From Candidatus Thiodiazotropha sp. CDECU1 (GTDB lineage: Bacteria; Pseudomonadota; Gammaproteobacteria; Chromatiales; Chromatiaceae), in NCBI RefSeq assembly GCF_963455295.1, contig NZ_OY734020.1, forward strand, positions 2,108,001 through 2,172,000: a stretch of 64,000 nucleotides of DNA, given 5' to 3'. Below, in pieces: positions 9,496 to 18,749 of the stretch (its first letter is position 1; the number at the start of each line of letters is the position of its first letter). The notes beneath the pieces are model-generated. The model made no database searches and was not told the DNA's origin. It saw only the letters and a list, made by a program, of their open reading frames with translations. The position numbers were made by a program, and so were the translations under genes.

Positions 9496-10148
9496 GCTAT
9501 GTTGATGGCCCTGCAATGAGTACTGCTTGAATGTATTGATTCACGAGTTAGTGCAGAAAGCGTGCCACTCTAAAATAAAGTCAGATGAGGATCTGTCCTT
9601 GAAAGTGACCTGTAAGGATAATCACATCTTTGTGCTGGCTATGCCAGCGCTAAGGCAGTTTAATAGAAAGGCACAATTTTAGAGTCTAAATCTCGGGTAG
9701 CTGAAATCACGACAGTTACCTGTCGCATAGGGATAGTGCAACCGGCTGACTATTATTAACTGCTCAGTCAGCGCTGCTTCCGGTTATCCATTGAATCCCA
9801 TGTGAGAAGTTGCTAATAGATGCCCAAAGCATCATGCACGAATTAGACTCTTTGGCTCCAATCGATGTCCTGTATCAACTGTTAACTGCTGGGGCAGGGC
9901 AGGTGACACAGTGGTTCAAGTCAGGCGCATATATAGTTGATGCTTGAACCGGCTAAAGGGAGCGGGGCAGGTACAAATGAGGCGGCTACGCCGTCAGGAT
10001 ATTCCTTGTCAGTGACAAAGTTGTCTGTTTTCAAGGCTTGATTGTCTACTGATCAAAGCCTAAAGCGCTAACCTTCGATCTTTACACGACAGTGAAACAG
10101 GTCTGTAGCGGCCATGACAGGGATGGCAGGCATGTAAATTGCAGTAGA
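9496..10148. other. Divergent gap between fhcB and the H4MPT block
   Basis: About 650 bases with no convincing gene. It separates two divergent C1 transcripts, so promoters for both must lie here. Many A/T tracts and short repeats such as TGCTTGAA (9523 and 9940) are visible, but no promoter, operator or riboswitch stands out by eye. Confidence 0.5.
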
Positions 10149-11195
10149 ATGATAATGCGAAAACACATAGACAACCAGATGACACACTCATCGAAGTCAA
10201 GTAGTGCTGGATTCAGCGTAGAGGTCAATGCGCCTGCACGGCTGCATCTGGGCTTCCTCGACCTTCATGGAGGCTTAGGCAGGCGCTTCGGTAGCATAGG
10301 ACTGACCATAGACACGCTTGCGACCCGACTGCGTGCTGAGAGATGCGACGCCATTACAGCAACAGGCCCTGGCGCAGAGCGGGCGCTGAAATATGCCAGG
10401 TCGTACATAACGGCGCAAGGCATACAGGGTGGCGTCGATATCAGTCTGCAACAAGCGATACCCGATCATGTGGGATTGGGCTCGGGTACGCAAATGGCAT
10501 TGGCGGTGGGTACAGCTATTGAACGCCTCTATGGAGGCGACAAGAACAGTGCCGCCATTGCGAGAACGCTGAATCGAGGCAATCGTTCCGGTATTGGCAT
10601 CGGTGCCTTTGATGAGGGCGGTTTCATTCTCGACTGTGGTCGCAGTGGAGAGGAGGAGGTGCCGCCGGTTGCAGTCAGGCTACCCTTTCCCGAGAAGTGG
10701 CGCATGCTGCTGTTGCTAGATAGACGCGGACAGGGTTTGCACGGCAAAGATGAGGTGGCCGCATTTTCCGAGTTACCCGAGTTCCCGGAACAGGCCGCTG
10801 CCCATCTCTGCCGGTTGGTTCTGATGCGGGTATTGCCAGGGGTTCTTGAAGGCCGGTTATCGCCAGTCACGGCGGCCATCGGCGAGATTCAACAGGTAGT
10901 GGGAGATCATTTCGCACCGGCCCAGGGTGGGCGCTATACAAGCCCGGTGATCTCTGCCGCCCTGGAGTGGGCAACCAAGAAGGGGCATCTCGGTGTTGGT
11001 CAGAGCTCCTGGGGACCAACCGGTTTTATACTGCTGGAAGACGTTGACCAGGCGCAGCAGCTTGAACGTGCCCTAAAAAAACATTTCGGCAAATTCTCCT
11101 CATTCCATTCTCAGCTGGTGTCAGCTCGTAACCAGGGCGCAGCGGTGAGTTTGTTACAACAACCAACAATATTAAGACAAGAAAAGCGAGTTTAG
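10149..11195 (+). CDS. mptG: Beta-ribofuranosylaminobenzene 5'-phosphate synthase
   Basis: Condenses p-aminobenzoate with PRPP and loses CO2, the committed step of H4MPT synthesis. A GHMP-kinase-like fold is shown by the N-terminal VNAPARLHLGFLDLHG and by PDHVGLGSGTQMALAVG, the glycine-rich loop. Starts at 10092 (GTG), 10149 and 10179 (ATG) are all possible; conserved sequence begins only near the residue after 10220, and 10149 is a compromise. It leads the plus-strand block and sits 3 bases from mtdB. pabB further down (20790) would supply the p-aminobenzoate. Confidence 0.93.
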   Translation: MIMRKHIDNQMTHSSKSSSAGFSVEVNAPARLHLGFLDLHGGLGRRFGSIGLTIDTLATRLRAERCDAITATGPGAERALKYARSYITAQGIQGGVDISLQQAIPDHVGLGSGTQMALAVGTAIERLYGGDKNSAAIARTLNRGNRSGIGIGAFDEGGFILDCGRSGEEEVPPVAVRLPFPEKWRMLLLLDRRGQGLHGKDEVAAFSELPEFPEQAAAHLCRLVLMRVLPGVLEGRLSPVTAAIGEIQQVVGDHFAPAQGGRYTSPVISAALEWATKKGHLGVGQSSWGPTGFILLEDVDQAQQLERALKKHFGKFSSFHSQLVSARNQGAAVSLLQQPTILRQEKRV

Positions 11196-11198
11196 TTG

Positions 11199-12101
11199 AT
11201 GGAAAAACCCTTTTTATTACACATGTTGACTGCAACCAAGAATCCCAGTCCCTTTGATGTAAACATGGCTTACGATGCAGGCTGGACCGCCTGCACACCC
11301 TATAACGATGTCACCCTGGATGAGGTGCGCGACCTGGTCCAGGACGCGATCTTCTCCCGTGGTCCAAAGGGGGTCAAACGCACCGGCATATTCGTCGGCG
11401 GACGGGATACTCATCTGGCAATGGAGATGATGCAGGCGGCAAAGAAATCCATGGTGCCGCCATTCGAGGTCTCACTGTTCGCCGATCCTAGCGGCGCGTT
11501 CACCACTGCAGCGGGGATGGTCGCCTGTGTTGAGCGGGAGCTGAAAAAGGCTAACCAAGGAGGATTGGGGGAGAAAAAGGTCGTAGTGTTCGGCGGTACC
11601 GGGCCAGTCGGTTCAACCGCGGCGATGCTGGCCGACAATGCAGGGGCCGAGGCGGTAATCGTCAGCCACAAGTCATTGGCCAAGGCACAGTCCATTGTAG
11701 ATCTCTGCAACCAGCGCTACGGTTCCTCCCTGTCGGGTGCCGATGGTAGTAACGATGCGTCGGTCATAGCTCTGGTTGCTGAAGCGGATGTGGTATTCAA
11801 CGCAGCCACGGAGGGAGTGCAGGTGCTCAACAGCAGCCATCTGCAGAAAGCGGGTAAGCTGAAGGTGGCCTGTGATGCCAATGCAGTGCCTCCGGAGGGG
11901 ATCGAGGGTGTCGGTGTGATGGATGATGGCGTACCCATAAGCGGTTCCCCAAGCGGCGCGATCGGTATCGGTGCGTTGGCGGTCGGGAATGTCAAATACC
12001 AGACCCAGCATATCCTGTTGAAGCGCATGTATGAGACCGGCTCGCCTGAATTTCTCGATTTCAACCATGCATTTGAGGTGGCACGCGAGTATGTCGGCTA
12101 A
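11199..12101 (+). CDS. mtdB: NAD(P)-dependent methylene-H4MPT dehydrogenase
   Basis: Oxidises methylene-H4MPT, formed from formaldehyde by Fae, to methenyl-H4MPT. About 300 residues as in MtdB. The N-terminal segment LHMLTATKNPSPFDVNMAYDAG is diagnostic, and the nucleotide-binding motif VVVFGGTGPVGSTAA lies near residues 128-142. A TTG at 11196 precedes the ATG directly; the ATG is chosen. Product goes to Mch, encoded two genes later. Its end overlaps the following ATP-grasp gene by 11 bases. Confidence 0.95.
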   Translation: MEKPFLLHMLTATKNPSPFDVNMAYDAGWTACTPYNDVTLDEVRDLVQDAIFSRGPKGVKRTGIFVGGRDTHLAMEMMQAAKKSMVPPFEVSLFADPSGAFTTAAGMVACVERELKKANQGGLGEKKVVVFGGTGPVGSTAAMLADNAGAEAVIVSHKSLAKAQSIVDLCNQRYGSSLSGADGSNDASVIALVAEADVVFNAATEGVQVLNSSHLQKAGKLKVACDANAVPPEGIEGVGVMDDGVPISGSPSGAIGIGALAVGNVKYQTQHILLKRMYETGSPEFLDFNHAFEVAREYVG

Positions 12102-13251
12102 TACCTCCTCTCTGTTGGTTTTAGCGAACAGCGGCCGGGCGATGGCAGAGTCGGCACGCCGTGGCGGTTACAAGGTCACTCTGCTTGACAGATTTTGCGA
12201 TCAGGATAGTTTGGCTGTCGCTGACTGTTGGCCCGTGACTCAAGGTTTCTCCAACCTCGATGTGGAGATATTTGCTGAAGAGCTAACTTCCATCATCCCC
12301 GATTATCCCTGTGGTTTGGTCTATGGGGCTGGACTGGAGGAGTCAACTCAGCTGCTGAAACACCTGTCGAGTCGCTGCCAGTTACATGGTAATGATCCTT
12401 CGGTGCTGGAGATGTTGCGCAGGCCCCGGCGTCTTTTCTCTTTACTGTCCCGGTTACAGATACCCTACCCGGAAGTGAGTTTCAGACCGCCGTACGCCGC
12501 AGCGGGAAAAAGCTGGTTGATTAAACGGGCCGCAAGCTGCGGTGGTCAGGGTGTTGCCTATTTTTCCGCTGCACATGCGGTAGCGGATTCCGTCTGCTAC
12601 TACCAGAAGCATATCCCCGGCCAGGTGATGTCGGTGCTGTTTATCGCGGATGGTAACAGGCATCGTAGCATCGGATACAACCTGCTCGGGATGACAGGAT
12701 CCAGCGCTCCCGCACCCTTCCTCTATAGCGGTGCAATCGCTCAATCATCAGTACCGGATTATGTGCGCACCCAGGTTGAACTGGTGGTTGAGAAATTGGT
12801 GTCAGAGCTTGGATTGCGGGGCGTTAACAGTCTGGACTTCGTGCACAACGATGCCGGAATCTTTGTCATCGACATCAATCCAAGGCCGACGGCTACCCTG
12901 GAACTTTATGAACACCTGACGGCCGATGGCTGGATCAAGCAGCATATCCAAGCCTGCCGCGGCGAGTTGCCGGTGATGTCGAGCATAGGTTCTGCCATGT
13001 TGCATGGACAGCAGATTTTATACGCACCGAAAACGATCGAGATTCCTGCTGATATGGCCTGGCCGCTATGGGCCAAGGACCGTCCCTTGGCCGGTACCCG
13101 GATCGAACAGGGGCAACCGATCTGCAGTCTGTATGCGCAGGCCGCCACCAGTGAGGAGGTGAAAGCGGCATTATTGAGATATCGGGATGAAATTCTTCAC
13201 ACCCTAGGCTCGCCTTTATACCAACCTATACCACGCAAGGTGGCGGTATGA
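12091..13251 (+). CDS. ATP-grasp ligase of the H4MPT cluster
   Basis: A 386-residue ATP-grasp protein of unknown substrate, found with methylotrophic H4MPT genes. N-terminal Rossmann-like region [20 protein letters not shown], then the ATP-grasp core with [15 protein letters not shown] (nucleotide loop, near residue 140) and [16 protein letters not shown] (metal-binding Asn and Glu-type positions, near residue 265). The longer frame from 12031 would overlap mtdB by 71 bases; the ATG at 12091 gives an 11-base overlap and a sensible N-terminus. Likely joins an amino acid or hydroxy acid in H4MPT or methylofuran synthesis; substrate not deducible. Confidence 0.85.
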   Translation: MSANTSSLLVLANSGRAMAESARRGGYKVTLLDRFCDQDSLAVADCWPVTQGFSNLDVEIFAEELTSIIPDYPCGLVYGAGLEESTQLLKHLSSRCQLHGNDPSVLEMLRRPRRLFSLLSRLQIPYPEVSFRPPYAAAGKSWLIKRAASCGGQGVAYFSAAHAVADSVCYYQKHIPGQVMSVLFIADGNRHRSIGYNLLGMTGSSAPAPFLYSGAIAQSSVPDYVRTQVELVVEKLVSELGLRGVNSLDFVHNDAGIFVIDINPRPTATLELYEHLTADGWIKQHIQACRGELPVMSSIGSAMLHGQQILYAPKTIEIPADMAWPLWAKDRPLAGTRIEQGQPICSLYAQAATSEEVKAALLRYRDEILHTLGSPLYQPIPRKVAV

Positions 13252-14222
13252 GTCGTCCGAGCATCAATGCACTGACGGCGCCGTTGGTGCATTCGCTGGT
13301 TGAAGATGCCGGGATTCTGCGTCTCGGTGTCGAGCGTCTCGATAACGGTTGCCTACTGGTGGATGCGGGGATCAATGCCCCGGGTTCTCTGGAGGCCGGA
13401 CGGCGTATTGCGGAGATCTGTCTCGGTGGACTTGGCAGCGTCAGCCTCAGCGGTAACGGACCGGTGGCTGGCTGGCCACTGTCGGTGCACGTACATACCA
13501 CCGATCCTGTACTTGCCTGTTTGGGCAGCCAATATGCCGGCTGGAGTCTGTCCCACAAGGAGGAGGGTAAAAAAGGCTTCAATGCCCTGGGCTCAGGGCC
13601 GGGCAGGGCTCTCTCGGTCAAAGAGCCCCTGTTCAAAGAGCTGGACTATCGGGACCAAGCGGACCAGGCCTGCCTGGTGCTGGAGGTGGACCGGTTTCCC
13701 CCTCTGCCCCTATGCGAGAAGATCGCGCGGGATTGCGCTGTCGACCTTGATGCGTTGACGCTGATCCTGACCCCTACCAGCAGTCTTGCCGGCACGGTAC
13801 AGATCGTTGCGCGGGTACTTGAGGTGGCCATGCACAAGGCCCATGAACTGGGATTCGATCTGCATGCCATACGGGATGGCATGGGCAGTGCCCCATTGCC
13901 GCCGCCGGCCCCGGATTTTCTCAACGCCATGGGACGCACCAACGACGCCATTCTCTTTGCCGGCCTGGTACAACTCTTCGTCAGCGGGGAGGATGCGGCC
14001 GCAGAGAAACTTGCCACGGATCTTCCGAGCAGTGCTTCCCGGGACTATGGCCGTCCCTTCGGTGAGGTTTTCAAGGCCTACGAATACGATTTCTTCAAGA
14101 TCGATCCCATGCTGTTCAGTCCGGCACGGGTCATGGTCAGTGCACTCGACAGCGGTAACAGCTTTGCAGCGGGGGCACTGGACACAAGCTTGATGGCAAC
14201 CTCCTTCGGTATCGAACCATGA
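13248..14222 (+). CDS. mch: Methenyl-H4MPT cyclohydrolase
   Basis: Hydrolyses methenyl-H4MPT to formyl-H4MPT, between MtdB and the Fhc complex. The 324-residue sequence has the Mch features: N-terminal [17 protein letters not shown], a Gly-rich [13 protein letters not shown], and the C-terminal [31 protein letters not shown]. The ATG overlaps the preceding stop by 4 bases, and its own end overlaps the next gene by 4 bases. Confidence 0.97.
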   Translation: MSRPSINALTAPLVHSLVEDAGILRLGVERLDNGCLLVDAGINAPGSLEAGRRIAEICLGGLGSVSLSGNGPVAGWPLSVHVHTTDPVLACLGSQYAGWSLSHKEEGKKGFNALGSGPGRALSVKEPLFKELDYRDQADQACLVLEVDRFPPLPLCEKIARDCAVDLDALTLILTPTSSLAGTVQIVARVLEVAMHKAHELGFDLHAIRDGMGSAPLPPPAPDFLNAMGRTNDAILFAGLVQLFVSGEDAAAEKLATDLPSSASRDYGRPFGEVFKAYEYDFFKIDPMLFSPARVMVSALDSGNSFAAGALDTSLMATSFGIEP

Positions 14223-15127
14223 GCAGACGCATCGCCATCCTTACCGATGATCCCGGCTGGCATGGCGCACGTCTGCGCGAGGCATTTGAGCTGCATGGCT
14301 GCAGCTGCGAGTTTGTCTCTCTGCAAGAGTGCGGATTCGATATCAGTGGTGCAGGTGGAGGCTTGACGATACCGGGTTTCAAAACCCTACCGGACGGTGT
14401 GTTCGTGCGTGGTGTTCCCGGTGGTTCCCTGGAACAGGTCGTACTCTATCTGGATATTCTGCATGCACTAAAGCATCTCGGTATCTGTGTCTATAACGAC
14501 GGCCATGCCATCGAGCGCAGCGTTGACAAAGGAATGACCAGTTTTTTACTCCACACGGCTGGAATTCCAACCCCTCCCACATGGGTGGTTAGTCAGGAAC
14601 ACGAACTGGCGAGCATCATGAAGCGGGTGTTCAAGGCTGGTAATGAATTGGTCTTAAAGCCCCTGTTCGGTTCCCAGGGCAACGGTTTGGCGCGCATCCG
14701 CAATGGCGACCAACTACCAGAGCGGGAAATATATAACGGCGTCTATTATCTGCAGCAGTTCATACATACCGGTAATGAAGATGCCCATGATTGGCGGGTT
14801 TTTGTCATCAACGGAGAGGCGGTCGCGGCAATGTTGCGCAGAGGGAAGGGCTGGATCAGTAATGTGGCGCAAGGCGCTCAGTGCCACCCGGCGGTGCTCG
14901 ATCAGGAGTTGAGAGAACTGGCAGAAGCCGCTGCGAACACCTTGGATATGAGGTACGCAGGTGTCGACATCTTGCGTGACCATAAGGGCCAACCCTATGT
15001 CATTGAGGTCAACAGCATCCCCGCATGGAAAGGGTTGCAGCAGGTCTGCCAGATCGATGTCACAGGTTTGTTGGTGGATGACTTTCTCACTAGCTGCCGC
15101 GGCAACACACTTACGGAGGTGATCTGA
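14219..15127 (+). CDS. RimK-type ATP-grasp ligase of the H4MPT cluster
   Basis: A 302-residue RimK-like ATP-grasp enzyme. Domains in order: pre-ATP-grasp ([21 protein letters not shown]), central [20 protein letters not shown], nucleotide loop [17 protein letters not shown], catalytic [18 protein letters not shown] and the metal site [15 protein letters not shown]. Related archaeal MptN adds glutamate to H4MPT, so glutamylation of H4MPT or methylofuran is a reasonable guess; this is inference. Genes of this type lie next to mch in other methylotrophs. Overlaps mch by 4 bases and the next gene by 1 base. Confidence 0.88.
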   Translation: MSRRIAILTDDPGWHGARLREAFELHGCSCEFVSLQECGFDISGAGGGLTIPGFKTLPDGVFVRGVPGGSLEQVVLYLDILHALKHLGICVYNDGHAIERSVDKGMTSFLLHTAGIPTPPTWVVSQEHELASIMKRVFKAGNELVLKPLFGSQGNGLARIRNGDQLPEREIYNGVYYLQQFIHTGNEDAHDWRVFVINGEAVAAMLRRGKGWISNVAQGAQCHPAVLDQELRELAEAAANTLDMRYAGVDILRDHKGQPYVIEVNSIPAWKGLQQVCQIDVTGLLVDDFLTSCRGNTLTEVI

Positions 15128-16071
15128 TGACTGGATTACCATTAATCCAGAGTGATCTCAGAAGTCAGATATCCACCGCTTATCGTCAGGCATGCCTGAG
15201 TGAATTGGATGCACTCAAACCGGGGAATGTGCATCGTTTTTCAGATGGTCATGGCATGACATTGGAGGATTTCATTACCAGTGCCAACGTCAGTGCGGCG
15301 CCTCTTACCGAACCTGGATTGGGACTGGGTGAACGGATCTACACAGCCGTGGCGGCCACTCACGAGGCTGTAGGCTGCAATACCAATTTAGGTATTCTGA
15401 TGCTCTGCGCCCCTGTGATCCAGGCTATTTTCTACCCGGGACAACAAGCCGCCACTCTGCGCGAAAATATCAACGCTGTCTTGTTACAGGTTGATGCAAA
15501 AGAGCTGGACTGGCTGTTTCGTGCAATTCGGCTGGCTGCCCCAGGTGGGCTTGGCCAATCCGATAAACATGATGTCACCCAGGCTCCCAGCGCTGATTTG
15601 CTCGAAGTGATGGAGCATGCGGCTGAACGAGATCAGATCGCCCGCCAATACGCTACGGGTTTTACAGACCTTTTCGAATTTGCGCTACCGAAACTACGCA
15701 GTTACGAAGCGCGTTGGCAAAGCAAGGAATGGGCGATAACAGGTCTCTATCTCAGTCTGCTGGCACACTTTCCCGACACCCATATACAGCGCAAGAGTGG
15801 TCTCTACAAGGCAGTCGCAATCAGTCTGCATGCAGCTGGGTTGCTTAAAGGATTGTCGCAAGTCGAGACACCGGAACATTATCAATTACGTCTGCTACAG
15901 GCTGACAACGAATTCAAACGTGAAGGCATCAATCCAGGTACATCGGCGGACTTGACGGTCGCCACTCTATTCATCTCGCACCTGGAAACGATGCTTCCTG
16001 CGTTTGAGAAAAATACGGGATTTACCCGTGTCCGCGATTCCCGCCCGGAAGAGGTGGGGATACGAAGTTAA
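15127..16071 (+). CDS. CitG-like (triphosphoribosyl-dephospho-CoA synthase family) protein of the H4MPT cluster
   Basis: A 314-residue protein of the CitG/MdcB superfamily. Visible family motifs are ALKPGNVHRFSDGHGM near residues 29-45, GCNTNLGILMLCAPV near 97-111 and APGGLGQSDKHDV near 140-152. In CitG these bind ATP and dephospho-CoA. No citrate or malonate lyase genes are near; homologues of this kind are regular members of bacterial H4MPT clusters with an undefined role. It shares one base with the preceding gene (TGATG) and is followed 29 bases later by fae. Confidence 0.88.
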   Translation: MTGLPLIQSDLRSQISTAYRQACLSELDALKPGNVHRFSDGHGMTLEDFITSANVSAAPLTEPGLGLGERIYTAVAATHEAVGCNTNLGILMLCAPVIQAIFYPGQQAATLRENINAVLLQVDAKELDWLFRAIRLAAPGGLGQSDKHDVTQAPSADLLEVMEHAAERDQIARQYATGFTDLFEFALPKLRSYEARWQSKEWAITGLYLSLLAHFPDTHIQRKSGLYKAVAISLHAAGLLKGLSQVETPEHYQLRLLQADNEFKREGINPGTSADLTVATLFISHLETMLPAFEKNTGFTRVRDSRPEEVGIRS

Positions 16072-16100
16072 CTCTCAATAACAAGTAAGGAGAAACTGAA

Positions 16101-16613
16101 ATGCCAGTTATCAATAGAACGATGGTCGGAGAATCGCTGGTCGGAGACGGCAACGAAGTTGCACATATCGATCTCCTGATCGGTCCAAGAGGTTCCGCTG
16201 CTGAAACAGCTTTCGCTAACGGCCTGGTCAACAATAAGGACGGGTTTACCGCGTTGCTTGCTGTTGTTGCGCCGAATCTGGCCTGCAAACCCAGCACCAT
16301 GATGTTCAATAAAGTGACCATCAAAGGCGCCAAGCAGGCGGTACAGATGTTTGGTCCGGCTCAGCGTGGTGTCGCCATGGCGGTTGCCGACTGTGTCGAA
16401 GACGGCACCATCCCTGCCGATGAGGCCGACGATGTATTCGTTTGTGTCGGTGTATTCATCCACTGGGAAGCCGAAGACGACACCAAGATCCAGGACTACA
16501 ACTACCAGGCGACCAAGGAGTCGATCAAACGTGCAGTTGCCGGCGAACCAAAGGCCAGCGCGGTTGTTGCACAGAAGGGTTCGGCATCGCATCCCTTTGC
16601 CGCACACGACTAA
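16101..16613 (+). CDS. fae: Formaldehyde-activating enzyme
   Basis: Catalyses condensation of formaldehyde with H4MPT to methylene-H4MPT. 170 residues, full length. His22 in the segment [14 protein letters not shown] is the general acid in characterised Fae; [19 protein letters not shown] and [17 protein letters not shown] are near-invariant in the family. The start has AAGGAGAAA upstream with good spacing. This is normally one of the most abundant proteins in methylotrophs. Last gene before a pair of stem-loops. Confidence 0.98.
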   Translation: MPVINRTMVGESLVGDGNEVAHIDLLIGPRGSAAETAFANGLVNNKDGFTALLAVVAPNLACKPSTMMFNKVTIKGAKQAVQMFGPAQRGVAMAVADCVEDGTIPADEADDVFVCVGVFIHWEAEDDTKIQDYNYQATKESIKRAVAGEPKASAVVAQKGSASHPFAAHD

Positions 16614-16628
16614 GGTTTACATGATGAT

Positions 16629-16678
16629 GCCGTCACCACAGGGAAGTGTCGACGGCTCGCTCGAAAGCTATTTCGAGC
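16629..16678 (+). terminator. Stem-loops after fae
   Basis: Two hairpins start 16 bases past the fae stop: GCCGTC (16629-16634) with GACGGC (16651-16656), and a perfect 8-bp stem GCTCGAAA/TTTCGAGC (16659-16666, 16671-16678) with loop GCTA. No T-run follows, so they may stabilise the 3' end of the fae message or act as a weak terminator rather than a classical intrinsic one. Confidence 0.55.
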
Positions 16679-16791
16679 ATGTAACGAGCTAACAGGTGGT
16701 GGCTGGAAAGGTGTGTATGACGGGCAAACAATAACAACAATTGTCTTTTTATTTTCGTGAGCGAGTTATTAATCGATAGTGGAGGCTGACT

Positions 16792-18027
16792 ATGCAATGT
16801 CTTGAATGTGGCAGTGAAGTTGCCAGTCTGGACAACGACCATTTACTTCACTGTTGTTCATTGACACTCCAGGAGTACTCCATCCGGCACCACCTGCCGC
16901 TGGATCTTCTGGTCGATCGTGATCAGGTGAATCTGCCTGATACCGTAGACGACTATCCACAACCCAAGTCCTATCCATCAGAACAGGCACGTGCCATATT
17001 CAGGGGTCTGAAGTGGGGAGGGCTGCTGCAAAGAGATGGCGCATTCACCCTTCTACCTGGGGAGATCAGACGGCTCGATCTATTGCTATGGAATCTACAA
17101 TGGCTGAGTCAGTATGGATTCATGTTTCGACAGGAGTACAGCTATGCGGACGCCAGCCATCGGGTGGTGGCGACCAATCGTCTGAAGATACCCACAACTT
17201 ACCTGGCACAGAGTGCTGAGGCGCATCTGTCTCCGGTTCCCCCTCCAGATTTTCTATTGAGTCTGGCTGTACTTGTGGCCCATATCGGCGAACTGCAGGC
17301 CGGCTATCTGTTTCTACAATTCCCGGAGCGGGCGGCTGGTGAAACGGTGATAGCCGAGGCTTCCCGTCGTGGCGTTGAATTCAGAGAGCTCGATGCAGCA
17401 GACCACTCGGAAGGGCTTTTGCTGCGAACCTTGACCCGTTCCGATACCAAACATCTATTAGACTTGCTCAGGGGAGAGCTGATGGCGATTCCCGGTGCAT
17501 TGGAGCGGTTCGAGCAGAAAACCCCGGAGGTGACGGTGGCGAAAGAGCTGGTATTCGATGCCGCACACTTCATCACCGATCATCCAGCCAAGTGTTCCAA
17601 CCTGCATGGTGGCAGATATATGCTGCATGTGAAGGTCAGGGATCGTGTCGATCCGGTCACCGGCTGTGTGGTGGATTACGGCTATCTGAAGCGGGTCGCG
17701 ACCAAGCGTGTGATTGACAGGTTCGACCATCATAACCTGAACTATGCCAGCTCCGAGTTGGCCTGGCGGTCGAGCACCGAGATGTTGTGTGTATTCATCT
17801 GGGAGCAGTTAATTGAATATCTTCCAGGGCTGGTTGAATTGCAGTTGTACGAAACCACCCAGTCCTGGTGTAACTACAGTGGTCCTGATCTGGAGGCATT
17901 CCAACAATCGGGCAGCGACAGCCTGTTGACCCACTTTGTTGACAGTAGCTTGGGCGAGTCACAGTTGCGTGACCTGATCAGAGTTAAGCCACCCACCTTG
18001 GAAATTATCGCAAAATCGAAGCGATAG
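16792..18027 (+). CDS. PTPS-family protein with an extra N-terminal region and altered metal site
   Basis: A 411-residue protein. Residues ~248-390 form a 6-pyruvoyl-tetrahydropterin-synthase-type domain: His259 in FDAAHF, Cys268, VVDYGYLK, FDHHNLN and the C-terminal LYETTQSW. The usual zinc motif His-Gly-His reads His272-Gly273-Gly274, so one of three zinc ligands is missing. Residues 1-45 (CLECGSEV, then HLLHC and LTLQEYSIRHHLPLDLL) resemble a MucR/Ros-type zinc finger. Residues ~50-245 are not recognised. Position at the end of the fae operon suggests a part in H4MPT pterin synthesis or control. A second, intact PTPS is at 23943. Confidence 0.8.
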   Translation: MQCLECGSEVASLDNDHLLHCCSLTLQEYSIRHHLPLDLLVDRDQVNLPDTVDDYPQPKSYPSEQARAIFRGLKWGGLLQRDGAFTLLPGEIRRLDLLLWNLQWLSQYGFMFRQEYSYADASHRVVATNRLKIPTTYLAQSAEAHLSPVPPPDFLLSLAVLVAHIGELQAGYLFLQFPERAAGETVIAEASRRGVEFRELDAADHSEGLLLRTLTRSDTKHLLDLLRGELMAIPGALERFEQKTPEVTVAKELVFDAAHFITDHPAKCSNLHGGRYMLHVKVRDRVDPVTGCVVDYGYLKRVATKRVIDRFDHHNLNYASSELAWRSSTEMLCVFIWEQLIEYLPGLVELQLYETTQSWCNYSGPDLEAFQQSGSDSLLTHFVDSSLGESQLRDLIRVKPPTLEIIAKSKR

Positions 18028-18041
18028 CCGTATCAAATACG

Positions 18042-18731
18042 CTATGCATCGATGATGTGATCTATGTCCTTGTGATCAATCACACCCTGATGCAGGGCAG
18101 TGGACAACAGGGCACCTGTGGTGCCGATAGAGCGAAGTTGCTCCAGATCATGTGGGTTCCGAACGCCACCGGCGGCATAGAGACGGAGTCTCGGTTGCAG
18201 CTTAAGCAGTTGTTGTAAGCGAGCCATGTCTGGGCCGCTGGAAGTACCGACCCGGGACAGTGACATGACGATTACATCTTTGGGCCAGTATTCAATATGC
18301 TGCTCGAGATCAGCGGGGCCCTTGAAGTCTTCGTCATGATAGTCAAGTGACAGTATGGGAGAGGGCAGCGAGGCAATTAGATGAGCAAGTTCTTCGCAAC
18401 TGACAATGGATTCAGTGCCTATCACGGGGCGGGCAAAGCTGCACAACCGACCCAGGTCGGTCAGGCCGTTGTCCACCCATAGATTTATATCGGGATGATC
18501 GAGGTGGAGCGTGTAAATCAATTCGAGATTCGAGCCGCTTCCGCAGATGGCATCGAGGTCAGCAATATAGAGGGTATCGAATGGGTAGAGATCTAACAGT
18601 GACGACAATACCTCCTGTGGTTTGCTGGAGTGGCACAAGGGAGTATCGGATGGGGCGTAAGCATCTCGTTTACCCTTGTTCGCGATAACGACACGGGCCT
18701 GCATCAAGTCTATGACGGGTATCAGTTTCAT
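18042..18731 (-). CDS. HisA/HisF-like TIM-barrel protein of the C1 cluster
   Basis: A 229-residue TIM barrel of the HisA family. Asp8 in LIPVIDLMQARVV is at the HisA catalytic position, and the phosphate loops are YAAGGVRNPHDL and GTTGALLSTALHQG. No his genes are near, and similar HisA-like proteins accompany H4MPT/methylofuran genes, so a phosphorylated furan or pterin precursor is a likelier substrate than a histidine intermediate; this is inference. The only minus-strand gene in the block: tail to tail with the PTPS-like gene (14 bases) and head to head with the next gene (18 bases). Confidence 0.82.
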   Translation of the reverse strand: MKLIPVIDLMQARVVIANKGKRDAYAPSDTPLCHSSKPQEVLSSLLDLYPFDTLYIADLDAICGSGSNLELIYTLHLDHPDINLWVDNGLTDLGRLCSFARPVIGTESIVSCEELAHLIASLPSPILSLDYHDEDFKGPADLEQHIEYWPKDVIVMSLSRVGTSSGPDMARLQQLLKLQPRLRLYAAGGVRNPHDLEQLRSIGTTGALLSTALHQGVIDHKDIDHIIDA

Positions 18732-18749
18732 CAGTGCGGATAAATAACC

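Noticed and set aside
9496-10148. Possible riboswitch or RNA gene in the divergent C1 gap
   Set aside because: No recognisable conserved motif or stable structure found by eye; would need covariance-model search.
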